64,000 bases of DNA from NCBI GenBank assembly GCA_947034885.2, contig OX344754.2, positions 24,363,369 to 24,427,368 of the forward strand, in the 5' to 3' direction. This document shows, in pieces, positions 12,376-22,879 of the stretch. Below the pieces are notes generated by a model. The model made no database searches, was not told where the DNA came from, and worked only from the letters and a program-made list of their open reading frames with translations. Origin of the DNA: Thuidium tamariscinum. Its lineage: Eukaryota > Streptophyta > Bryopsida > Hypnales > Thuidiaceae. The stretch's first letter is position 1. The number at the start of each line of letters is the position of its first letter. Position numbers and translations under genes: made by a program.

Positions 12376-13285
12376 CCCCTAAAGGACCAAGCTATATTTT
12401 TTGGTAATATAGAAATTTTAGACAAGTAGTTGTGACTAGAGATTTTTGAAATTTTTCTTTGAAATTTTCACAAAACATGAGGGTAAAGAAAAAAATTTAA
12501 TGCCCAAAATTTTTCATAACTTTTGATTACATAGTTAAAAAGTTATTGAATGATATGTTGTTTCTTTTTCAACTTGGGCAATCTAGGTAGATTTGAAAAA
12601 ATATTTTTTATTAGAAATAAAAATTTGAAATTGGTTCTCTAGATTTATACACATGGAGAAAGCTTTGAATCATGCCATTCTGATCAATGAGTCAAAAATT
12701 ATGAGGAATTTTACTTTCTAGGCACTTATAGATTTTCTACTACAAAATATACCTTTGTTTTATTCAATTTTAAATATTTTTGAAAAAAATATAAACATTG
12801 GGTGTAGATTGTTTTATGCAACATTACAACCATTGAGATTAACATTTTTCAATTTCATAAATGCATTCTTAACAATTTTGTATTTTGAATCATTTTCTAT
12901 TCCCTTCTACCTACTATTTTTTTTCTATATCTTGTACAATTCCAAATGATTGAAATCTTTCAAGTATGTAGCCAACTTGCCTTGAAGAAAGAATCAAAAG
13001 AAGCACCAACAACACAAAAAATTTTCCTTACAAACGTGACCTTCTAAAATGTAGTTGCCTTATTTTTCATAAGGCCGAAAAAGGGATATTTGTCAATTCA
13101 AATGTTAATATCTTGAAATCCTCATGAGAGAAATTTTTGAAATTTTTTCCTCGTCTTTTCAAAATAATGTACTACAAGATCCTATGGTTACATGTGTCAA
13201 AAAACAAATTTCTTCCAAAATTTGGTACTTGTACTAGATATCGCAGTTTTGATAAAAACATATTAACAGAACTTTAGGTCCCATT
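12372..13285 (+). mobile_element. TTAA-family element, copy A (eroded)
   Basis: It begins CTAACCCCTAAAGGACCAAG and carries the family interior (GGTAATATAGAAATTTTAGACAAG..., AAATTTTTCATAACTTTTGA, ATTGAATGATATG), ending near ACTTTAGGTCCCATTAA. The flanks have drifted from TTAA (CTAA on the left). It is collinear with the copies at 16022, 34399, 35758, 52309 and 55387. No transposase is encoded. Confidence 0.65.
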
Positions 13286-13610
13286 AAAATAAAAGGTTAA
13301 AAGACAAAAGCTCAGAATTTGAATCATTGTAGCTATGGAACTAAGTTGGAGTACACTTACATGTTGGCCTGATGGGCAAGAACAATGCTTGTTGAAGCAA
13401 TAGTAAGACAAAAGAGGCCTTACCAATTGTCTTGCCGGGGTGGATAAGCAAGAAAGAATGAGGTGAAGTTTCACCAATTCTAATGGACAATCTCATTGGT
13501 GAAGCCTTGGCAAGCTTGAAAGAATCTAATATGTGTGCTTTTAAAATTGTATCCCTCCCACCTACCGAGTCCACATAAAAGTGCAAAGACTATTTTCCCT
13601 TGTAGCACTC
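13286..13610. other. Unassigned spacer inside the inverted A/B pair
   Basis: An 81-codon minus-strand frame (13341-13586) runs through here, including GETSPHSFLLIHPGKTIGK. I recognise no family. Sequence texture is somewhat less AT-rich than the flanking repeats. Confidence 0.3.
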
Positions 13611-13887
13611 TAAGGTAGGTACACCTAAAAGCACCCTATTCCTAAAAGCGCCATCTATAGTGCACATACATTTCCAAAATCAGTCATGTTCACAGACTGT
13701 AGATGGCGCTTTCAGAAACAGACTTTGACTGTTAATAACTTTTGCATACGGTATCCAAATCCTGTGTTCTTTGGTGCGTTGGAACGTGCTTTCACTTGCC
13801 AACAAGACTGCATAAAAATTTGAACTAATTAATAGCATGAACTAGGCTCGGTATGAATAAGTGGCGCTTTTGGGTGTACCTACCTTA
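13611..13887. mobile_element. Tc1/mariner-like MITE with TA target duplication
   Basis: The element spans 13613-13885 (273 bp). Its ends are AGGTAGGTACACCTAAAAGC and, reverse complemented, AGGTAGGTACACCCAAAAGC, flanked on both sides by TA. Inside is a second inverted pair around GCGCCATCTA and TAGATGGCGC. No coding frame. A 3' half of the same family lies at 38957-39061. TA duplication with such ends suits non-autonomous Tc1/mariner or Stowaway-type elements. Confidence 0.75.
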
Positions 13888-14155
13888 TGTGACGTTTCAT
13901 TGCCGACCGATACAATCGAGAAGGCAGGGGACAAGGGAGGATGACTGAAAGCGGGGCCAGAGGTCTGCCCAATTAGGGTCAGCCACGCAGCTGCGCCATC
14001 ACCCAGCCAGCAACGCCCTGTCACCCAGTCTGCGGGTCCAAGCAGATCAGATCTCACCACGTGGCTATTGACAAGGGACCCAAACCCACGAGGGCTGGTT
14101 CAGTCCTGGCTCAGTTCGAGACATTGGAGGAGGGTTCGGTTGAGTTTTAACAGCT
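13888..14155. other. GC-rich island in AT-rich repeats
   Basis: About 270 bp of distinctly GC-rich DNA with CpGs and a CACGTGG G-box, bounded by the Tc1-like MITE on the left and an inverted TTAA-family copy on the right. The 72-codon minus frame at 13842-14060 crosses its edge and resembles no family. It may be a captured genomic fragment or the remnant of a promoter. Confidence 0.35.
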
Positions 14156-15098
14156 AATTTCCTTCATTGACTATGTTTTCAATAAAAACAATCCAAAACT
14201 GCCATTTGTGTTACAAGTGCAAATTTTAAAAAAGAAACATTTTTTGACACATGTAACCATAGGATCTTGTAGGAAGATGGTTTAAAAAGACGTGGAAAAA
14301 ATTTCAGAAAAATTCACCCAATAGATTGCAAGATATTAGCATTTGAAATGACAAAATTCTTTTTTTTGGCGGTGCAAAAACTACATGGCTAGACTTCACA
14401 AGCTCACATTTGTATGAAAACATATCCAAAATAGTTGTGATTCTTTGATCCATTCTTCAAGGCAAGTTGGCTAATACATGCTTGAAATTTTTTAAATCAT
14501 CTGGAGTTGCATAACATATAACTAAGAAAAATATAGTAGGTACAAAGAAGTAGAGAATGATTCAAAATACTAAACTATTAATAATTTATTTATAGAATTT
14601 AAAAATGCCAATCACAATGGTTGTAATGTTGCAATAACCAACATACACCCAATGTTTTTATTTTTATTTTCCAAAAACATTAAAAACTGATTTTAAATAA
14701 CAACTTCAAATTTTGTTTTAGAGTGGTAAATCCATAATTGCTGTAAAACTAGAAGTCCTTATAACTTTTGTTTCACCAATCAAAATGGAATTATTCAAAT
14801 CTTTCTATGTGTGTATAAGTATAGGGAACCAATTTCAAATTATTATTTCTCAAAAAAGTGATTTTTTCAGAATTTTTTAAGAGTGCCTAAGCTACCCACT
14901 AAACACTGAAAATTACATATTATGCAATAACTTTTAACCTTATAGTCAAAAGTTATGAAAATTTTTGGTCCTTAAAGCTACTCCTTAGAAAAATGTTACA
15001 CCAAAATTTCCAAGAAAAATAATAATACCTCTAGTAACAAGTACATGCCCAAAAATTCCATATTGCCAAAAAACATAGTTTGAGCCAATAGGATTTAA
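14156..15098 (-). mobile_element. TTAA-family element, copy B (inverted)
   Basis: A reverse-complement copy of the family found at 12376. It shows CACATGTAACCATAGGATC, TTGCAAGATATTAGCATTTG and AAGGCAAGTTGGCTAATAC in antisense order, and its family start falls at 15094 next to TTAA at 15095-15098. The far end near 14160 is eroded. With copy A it forms inverted arms of roughly 900 bp around a spacer of about 870 bp. Confidence 0.65.
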
Positions 15099-16017
15099 CC
15101 CTTGAAGGATGGATTGGTAGCCCTGGATATCATACATTTTGATACCATATGACATCATTCACTTTGAATAAGCCAATATATTCATTAGAAATCAAAGTAT
15201 TGTAAAAGATCTCTCCTTTGCACCACCAATACCTAGGATGGATAGTCGCACTTTTGTCCTACAAGGATTCTTTGTCATTCATTGAATTCAAAACGTCCAC
15301 TTTGACATTTAAAGGTTAACTACTTATCTACACTCAATTAGATAGAAGTCCACACTAAATTTACAAATGAGAGAAGGAAAAATCTATTTGGAAATTGAAA
15401 GGCAAGTTGGAAGTTGATAAGAATTAGGTAGAAATCTTTGAAAGACAATTCAAGCCACTAGAGTTTAGATGAGACAATAACTAACTTGAAGGGTGATAGA
15501 AGGTTTCCAAAAGTCAATTATTATTTTGAAGGTTGACTTAATTATTGTATTATATTCAAAGTCAACCTTTAGAATGCAAATAATTGAGATAGAATAGTAT
15601 TGAAGGAAAGGAAAGAGAAAAGAAGTAGTTGGAAGTTTGACTTCCAAAATTATATTAATTTCATAACTTCAAGTTTTGAACAAAAAATAGATAAAGAAAC
15701 CAACCGTGGCAAATGAAGAAGAGTTTGGAGGCATCATTAGTCATCTCTTAGATAAGCCCCTATGTGAGATAAGTCACTAATTACAAATCCTTGAAATAAA
15801 CATAGGAATTTCCAAATTAGACTTTAAATGATGAAAATAGATTTGATTGATAGTAGAAAACAAATGAAGAGGCCTCAACAAATTATGTGTGGAAAGACTG
15901 TAGAGCAATTTGTATGATTTTTCTATCTTGGGTATGGTTAGTTATAGACTTTGATATTTCTTTTAGCTTACTTTAATTGTTTTCTAAAGTCCAAATAACA
16001 ATGTTTTTGTATCTATT
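15099..16017. other. AT-rich non-coding stretch
   Basis: No exon or structured element recognised. The 60-codon minus frame at 15465-15647 looks like chance. Confidence 0.45.
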
Positions 16018-17370
16018 TTAACCCCTAAAGGACCAAAGTGTATATTTTGGCAACATAGCAATTTTGGGCAGGTTCCTATGAATGGAGTCTTTATGTTTTT
16101 TCTTTGAAATTTTCACACAACATTTGCTTGAACTATAAATTTAAGGCCCAACAATTTTCATAACTTTTAACTACATACTTCAAAATATATTGTATGATAT
16201 GTAGTTTTTAATGCTCGGTGGGTAGTCTAGGTAGAAAAAAAACTTCTTTAAATTTATTTATTTATTTTTTTAAAATTTGAAATTGGTTTATTAGATTTTT
16301 ATCCAATTTGAAAGCTTTAAATCATTCCATTTTTATCAATAAATCAAAAGAGTTATGAGGATTTTTAGTTTGGGGTAGTTTGCAGCTAGTTATAGAATCT
16401 CTACACTATAAAATAAAAATTTGAAATTATTTATTTAATTCAATTTTTAATATTTATGAGAAAAAAATAGGATATAGATTGTTTAACACAACATTTCAAC
16501 CATTGGTATTGGATTTTTTTAAATCTATAAATACATTTTTAATAATTTTGTATTTTGAGTCATTCTCAACTTCTTTCTACTTATTGTTTTTTTCCTACAT
16601 GTTGTACGATTCCAAATGATTTGAAAATTTTCAATCATGTAGCCAACTTGACTTGAAGAATAAATTCAAAGAATTACAATCATTTTGTACATTTTTCCAT
16701 ACAAATGTGGCCTTTTGAAGTACAGTCGCTCGGATTTTTGCTATAGTAAGAAAAAGATTTTTGTAACTTCAAACACTAATATCTTGCAATCTATACGGGG
16801 ATGCTATTTTGTGAGCCTGTGAGCATGAGCCTATGAGCCTGTGAACTTGTGAGCCTAGAATTTTTGGTGAAATTTTTAGTGATTTTCAGAATGTGGACCT
16901 ATTACCATGCTTTAAGAATTTAGGATTTTTATAGCTAATAACTCCCTTATCGGATTTGAAATTTGTGACTTTCAAAACTCTTTATTTTAAAAAAAAATTC
17001 AATTTTTTTTTCAATCCTTTTTCTATTTTTCAATTTTTTTCTTGCAACTTTATCACTCTCCAACTCCACACTTCCATAGCCATAGGTCCACGGGCATGGG
17101 GTTGAAAATTTTATATAAAATAGACTTTTTTTAAATGACTTTTTTTTTCTTTTGGCCTAAAAAATTCAAGTTTTTTTTGGTTAATTCTCTGGGCTCACAA
17201 AACTTACACTTACAACTCTCAAGCTCATGCTTTTAGGCTTACAAACTAGCGTCGTTGAAATCTATAAATTTGTCCCAAAATGTTTTTTTCTTGAAACTTG
17301 TAGTTGTTCTAGAAATGATAGTTTTGGAGCAATTTTGGTGAAAATATAATCAAAAACCTTTAGGGGTTAA
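16018..17370 (+). mobile_element. TTAA-family element, copy C, carrying a nested MITE
   Basis: TTAA at 16018-16021 precedes CCCCTAAAGGACCAAAG. The element closes with CCTTTAGGGG followed by TTAA at 17367-17370. The body is 16022-17366. Removing the nested Mutator-like MITE at 16796-17258 leaves about 880 bp, the same size as copies F and H. No protein is encoded. Both TTAA flanks are intact, so this is one of the best-preserved copies. Confidence 0.75.
16788..17266. mobile_element. MITE, Mutator-like family copy 2, nested in copy C
   Basis: The element spans 16796-17258 (463 bp) between AATCTATA duplications at 16788-16795 and 17259-17266. The left end reads TGCTATTTTGTGAGCC with several GTGAGCC repeats. 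The right end, reverse complemented, reads CGCTAGTTTGTAAGCC. Its poly-T and poly-A interior has no frame. It splits the conserved text of the TTAA element (TTGCAATCTA ... GAAAT), which proves it is younger than that host. Confidence 0.7.
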
Positions 17371-18121
17371 ATGATTTTGAAACAATTCCAATCACAACAC
17401 TTTCAAGTCTTAATTCCATATTGATCAAAAGTTAGTTATGAGTTGACAAGAAAGCACCATTATTTATCCTATTTATGAGTAGAGGTTTTAGTCCTACCAT
17501 TGCAATTTCAATTAGAAGATAAGGTTAAAAAAAAGTTTGTAATCCAAGTTGTGCTCCAAAAAATTGTTTGATCCCCTCTTTGTCCAATAGCATGTCCTAC
17601 CAAACTTTAGAATCCTTTACCTTGTATAAAAATCATAGTATAGCCAAAACTGAGGCCAAAACTCTATATCACTTAATAATTAGAAAATCAATTCCAATCA
17701 TTTATAGTTATAGGTTCAAAGTACAAATTACAAGCAAGTATCTACTTTGGGGATTTTTATAAAATTACAAATTGGTGTAGAAACTGGACTTGATAAACCC
17801 TATTTTACAACATGACATCATCTTTAGAATATGTCATTTTATGAATGAAATTCAAATCTTGAAAGAATGAAGAGCTAAAATTGTCCAAAATGCGTTGCAA
17901 GGTGATCTGTGAACTTCATGTCTTCTTCAACAATCCATGTACTAAACAAACTTTCAACACATTCCATTACAAATACAATCAAACTCTCCCCCAAAATAAT
18001 TGGATGAAAATTTATCTTTTTATGAGGTCATCCAATGGACAAAATTTCTAGCAATTGTTTTGATGCTAGAGATATTCTAATTTAGAGCCTCTGAATTTTG
18101 TGCAAAAAACTCTATGTAAAA
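17371..18121. other. AT-rich non-coding stretch
   Basis: No gene recognised. The 64-codon frame at 17568-17762 has no family features. The R1 element begins at about 18122. Confidence 0.45.
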
Positions 18122-18246
18122 GGGTGATTACAAGAACCACGTGTATTATATGTTGTGTTTTCTAACAAGACTCATGATTTTTTCTAGTGTACTTGAATTC
18201 TTTTCTTAAAATTTAATTTAAAAAAATATAGATAATGTATACACCT

Positions 18247-18804
18247 TTAACCCTTTAGGGCCTAAAGAGCCCCAAGCAACCTCTTGAATTCTTCTAGAAT
18301 CAAATTTGCATATTAAAATTTTATAATTTCATTTAAATTATTATTTTTCTACAAATAAGCATTCATATCTTCTATCCAATGTGATTTTTAATTATTTTTG
18401 GAAAAAAAATGAAATTTATATGATTTTTTAAAGTTTATGTCTTTGAAAAATCATAGTAATTACAAAAAAGCTCACTTTACCATGAAATTTTTATTGAAAA
18501 TAGAGTTCATTACATTGAACATTAGGGTGAAGTTGGCATGCTCTCTTTAGTTATACACAAATAAATTCAATAGAGAAACATGTTCCATAGTGCATTTTTG
18601 AATTCGAAAATTTCCAACTTCAAATTGCCATAGACAAATCATCATTGCTCCAAATTTGATGGCCAATGGCTCATTGGAAGCGGAATACCCATGCCCTCAC
18701 ATCTTGTTCATACTTCAAGAGCAACTAAGGCCAAGAAAGTGTTCGAATTCCCAAAATTCAATTTAAAAGAACCAAAATTGGCATGCTAGGCCCTAAAGGG
18801 TTAA
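18247..18804. mobile_element. TTAA-flanked MITE, family 2 (element D)
   Basis: The body is 18251-18800 (550 bp). Its perfect 14-bp inverted ends are CCCTTTAGGGCCTA, flanked by TTAA at 18247-18250 and 18801-18804. The same site without the insert is present in R2 at about 21138-21158 (TATACCTCTAAGATGAAGG). So the element duplicated a four-base TTAA-like target on insertion. No transposase is encoded. TTAA duplication with CCC ends is the piggyBac signature; Kolobok and Sola3 also use TTAA. Confidence 0.8.
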
Positions 18805-20588
18805 GATGAAGGAAACCACAAGAAGAAAAGCTTAGGAAAATCCTCTAAGTATGAGAACTAGAAAAGTATCAAATCTCAAGAAAATAGACACTTTGATATT
18901 TTAATTTATGAGAAATAGAAAATAAATTTAGTAAATAAATTTTTGTTTTGTTTGTAAAAACTTTGTCTAGATGGTCATTCACCAAAAGAATCACCAAAAG
19001 AATATTTTTTATGTTTTTAAATGCCATCTAAATGAACTCAATGAAGCACATTCTATAAACTTCCACACCACATAAAATTAACTATTTTAAAAACTACTTT
19101 AGGTAAAGGTCTCTCCACACTTAGTGTTAGGGCCAACCGTTGTTTGACTGAAGTTAGTGCTCCTTCATAAGCAAGAAATATTAAAATATGGGCAGTAGGT
19201 GTGGGACATAGCCTCATATAGAGCATATTTGTATGTGTGCATTCTATGTATAGGTGTGTTTACACATGTGTTGAAATTTCTATATAAGATTAAGATATAT
19301 GCGACGTTAGTGGACAATTAATTCCAACCCTGTCACACTTGTTCCCCACATGTGTACACAAAGGATCCCACCTTTTTTTATTCTTCCAACATTACAGTGC
19401 ATACATAAGACTAGTGAGTTTTGACCTCAAAAAATCATTGTGAATTTGCAGCTCTCTATCTTTCAAGTGCAAGTGCAATTGCAATGCCTATGGTATGTGA
19501 AGTTCTTCTATGTTCCATGCGCTTCTTCTCATAGCGGTAGTATATGGTCTTCCATTATTTTGTACTCAAATTCAAGTGGACCTCCTTCCAACGTCTGCTT
19601 AATAAGTCATTGTCGATGTGATCTAACTCTGCAACTGCCCACCACTATAATGGACTTCCTTCACCATTCCAACAAATTTTTGGCTTTGAATATAGCATTT
19701 TTACTATTGCTTCTCAACGCCCATCATGCTCTAATGATGCTTCCCAACATTGAAACAAAGCAGGAGGATGACATGTATTTGGATCCCTTTCGTGAATCAA
19801 CTCTAGAATCAACAATTGATACTAATATGCTGATTGCGACAACCCTGCATTCTTTCCAAATGCTCACTTCCAAGCACTTGCTTAGAGATGATTTAGGATA
19901 TTGGGTGAAATCCAAGAGCACTAGCTGGTTTTCAAAATCTTGCGTGAACAGTATACAAAAGACCGGTGGATTCATCTATTCCGTATGACCTGCAACTCCA
20001 TTTTTGCACTAGCAGATTTATTGAGCCTCACAATTTGCAGGAAAGATACCAAATACAAACGCACTATACTAGTTCTCATTAGGACTGCGTGCACACTTTT
20101 CAAATAAAATCACAGAGCTTTTCTTCTAGTTTGCAACGAAATGTTTGTTGTTGGACGCAGCTCTATTTCCATGATTTTGCACGACGTAGTGTATGCTATT
20201 AATGACACTATACGCGCTAAAATCACTTGGCCTCGAGGACAAAGTCTCTGCCAAATAGAAGTTGACTTCCACCAACTGTATCGCATGTCAAGTGTTGTAG
20301 GTACCATCAACAACATTCACATTGCAATTTCAAAGCCTCAATTCACTCCGGTGGATTACTATTATTTTAAGAGTGGAGCATATAGTATGACATGCCAAGT
20401 TGTTGTTGGTAGTGATACCAAATTCCTTGATCTCTTCGTTGGAATGCTCGGCTCAACAAATGATGCACGTGTGCTTAGAAGGTCTAGTCTGTATCAAAAA
20501 GAAGTTGAGGGCTTACTATGGGATGTGGGAGAATCTTTTGATGGATTCATTCTATACCTTTTAGAGGATGCTGGCTATCCCTTGCTCT

Positions 20589-20809
20589 CATCACTAGTAG
20601 GAACCCCCATTTAATGTGACAAGCCTAATTTTTCTTGACGGATTTTGCTAGGCATTAAAAGTAATAGCTCGTGTTTTTATGTCAACAAAAACGTTCAACA
20701 CAACATCAATGCTGACATAAAAACATGTGTTGTTACTTTTGATGCCTAGCAAAACTCGTCAAGAAAAATTAGGCCTTGTCACATTAAACGGGGGTTTCTA
20801 CTAGTGCAT
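20589..20809. mobile_element. CACTA MITE, copy 1, almost perfect hairpin
   Basis: The element is 20592-20806 (215 bp), with ends CACTAGTAGGAACCCCC and GGGGGTTTCTACTAGTG and a 3-bp duplication CAT on each side (20589-20591 and 20807-20809). The two arms, about 95 bp each, pair nearly throughout and leave a short loop, so a transcript would fold into a long hairpin. It sits inside the transposase gene. Removing it with one CAT gives the reading YPLLSWLMIP typical of Harbinger transposases, which confirms the borders. Confidence 0.85.
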
Positions 20810-21011
20810 GGTTGATGATTCCGCACAGTCAACAAACACCTTTGGATTTGGTTGATGCCTTCTTCAATCGACGAATGTGGAGGTATAGAAGAATTGTGGA
20901 AAATGCTTTTGCCCTATTGAAGCAAACTTTTCATGAGCTTCTTAACAAAATTGGGATGCACATCATTTTTGTACCAAACGTCATTGTAGCCTGTGCAATT
21001 TTCCATAACGT

Positions 21012-21754
21012 CCTAGGGTCATTGCAAGAAACACCTGTCCTATTTATTGCGTTTTGCAACAGTACTCATGAATTTTTCAGGAGTACTATAAAATTAGAAA
21101 ACTAATTTAAAAAAAAAAAATTAAATAGAAATAATGTATATACCTCTAAGATGAAGGTTTTCACCGAAGGAAATTGATAGAAAAATTCTCTAAGTAGGAG
21201 AACTTGAAAAGTACCAAATCTCAAGAAAATAGGTACTTTGATTCAAAAATTAGGGAAAAATAGTAAAAATAAGTATTTTCAAAAAATAAAAAGTGAACAT
21301 TTGCAACAACTTTATGGAGATGGTCATTCACAAAAAAACCCACCAAAATAATATTTTATATGTTTCAAAATACAAGCAAAAGGGAGCTCACTTTATAGAC
21401 CTCCACACCTCACAAAATTAACTTTTTTTTTAAATACTTCCCTGAAGAGCTATAAATCTACTAGAAGACCATTTCATCCAAATTTCATCTCAAAATCATT
21501 AAAAAAAAGGTATAGCTCAGGTACTAAAAACCCCTAAACTGCCAAGTGTGACATCCAATCGGGGTCTATTTTTGGATAGTAAAATATTTTTGAAAATTAT
21601 GAAAAAATCAAGTAAGATGTATAATAGTTATGATTACCTTTCCTATAAATCTTGAGTCATTTGAAGCTAAAACAAAAAAGTTATGGCCAAAAAACTTATC
21701 AGCATGCAACGTGTGACACAAAATAGTACAGGTGTTTCTTGCAATGACCCCCTA
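21012..21754. mobile_element. R element copy 2 (R2), complete
   Basis: The body is 21016-21750 (735 bp), with perfect 23-bp inverted ends beginning GGGTCATTGCAAGAAACACC. CCTA flanks it on both sides (21012-21015 and 21751-21754). The duplication is therefore 4 bp, or 3 bp (CTA) with one extra end base. It interrupts the transposase C-terminal region. It is non-coding and AT-rich inside. The superfamily is uncertain: a Harbinger-derived MITE is possible if the duplication is CTA. It lacks both insertions seen in R1 and so shows their empty sites. Confidence 0.8.
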
Positions 21755-22330
21755 CAACATCAATCATCCAACGATATGCCACACTTACTGGAGGTGCTAC
21801 GCAACAAAAATGAAGGAAGTCAACCTCTCTATGAAGCAAATTTTGTTGTAGTTGAAAGCCCAATCATCCCCAAAGACAGACTTGTTGAAGATGGCATCTC
21901 CAAAGTCCAAACGTTGAGATTTTGGAATTCACCTAGCACTTCAGCGATGCAAACCGAATGTGTAATGTAAGGTATGGAATGAACACCTTTTGATACATGA
22001 GATTCTACACAATTTTTATTTATTTATTTATTTTTTGCTTTTCAAATTGCTTGGAGACAATCTCTCTTTACAATTTATAAAATGCAGATTGGATTGACGT
22101 ATCTAAAGAATGAAAGCTACTGGTCCTTGTGCATAGTAGCTACAACAAACCTTGTATAGTAACTAAAGCAGCTATGCATTAGAGAAATTTTGAATTCTTG
22201 AAGAGGCCTCTGAAATGGCCTCAATTAGGGTCCTCAATTGGATTCAAATGCATACTTGTCAAAGAAAGGACAATTTTTTTCCCTATTTCCACCCATTTTG
22301 ATATCATGATATTTATAAAGGTACATGTTT

Positions 22331-22640
22331 TTTTATTGGATTATGGGACATTAGGTACTTCTTGTCATTCAAATTTTAAGTATATTGAAGGATCATTTTA
22401 TTTGGAGAAGTACAACTGGTGCAATTAAGTACTAATGGCTCATGTGTTTTTAGTACTATGAGTGAGACTTTTTTTTCCAATAAGATCATTGGTACTTCAT
22501 GTACATGATGTTTGCACCATGAAATGCCTCTTATTGAATAATAGAACAATAGGTACTTTTTGTCATTCAAGTCCTTAGTACAATAAGTGAATTTTTTATT
22601 TAACAAATTCATAGGTACTTCATGAATATTCATACAAGGT
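22331..22640. repeat. Short diverged tandem duplication
   Basis: The block with TAGGTACTTCTTGTCATTCA, a GTACTATGAGTGA spacer and TTGGTACTTCATG (about 22350-22500) recurs as TAGGTACTTTTTGTCATTCA, GTACAATAAGTGA and TAGGTACTTCATG (about 22550-22625). The copies are about 195 bp apart. They lie between the two Harbinger genes and are non-coding. Confidence 0.5.
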
Positions 22641-22879
22641 AGCGACACATATTGTGTACTAAGGCTATCATCTCTAGCATTCAATAAATAGCTTTGCATG
22701 TCAATTTCTAAAGGCCTCTTTGAGGGTTCAAAATTTTTCTAATGAAGCTCTACACCTCCCTTTCAATTCGCGCATACTATGTAGTATGTACAACTATTTT
22801 TGACAAAAACACCAAATAAAGTTGGAAATTACAAAATAGATATGTGTATGTCATCAACATCTATGTACATTATCTTCAA

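Larger units (their letters stand above)
19651..21970 (+). pseudogene. PIF/Harbinger transposase (DDE_Tnp_4 type), interrupted
   Basis: Starts MDFLHHSNKFLALNIAFLLL and continues through LRDDLGYWVKSKSTSWFSK, RWIHLFRMTCNSIFALADLL and MFVVGRSSISMILHDVV to the DDE core VGTINNIHIAISKP, YYYFKSGAYSMTCQ, DLFVGMLGSTNDARVLRRSS, DAGYPLLS, RRIVENAFALLKQTF and ACAIFHNVL. The second Asp (NDARV) and the Glu (VENAF) are kept. The first Asp, normally in GAIDG, is Asn here. There is a frame change near 19965 and a stop at about 20109. A CACTA MITE sits between YPLLS and WLMIP, and R2 sits after HNVL, beyond which the C-terminus resumes (QHQSSNDMPHLLEVLRNK). It is dead as a catalyst; the family call is firm. 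Confidence 0.85.
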
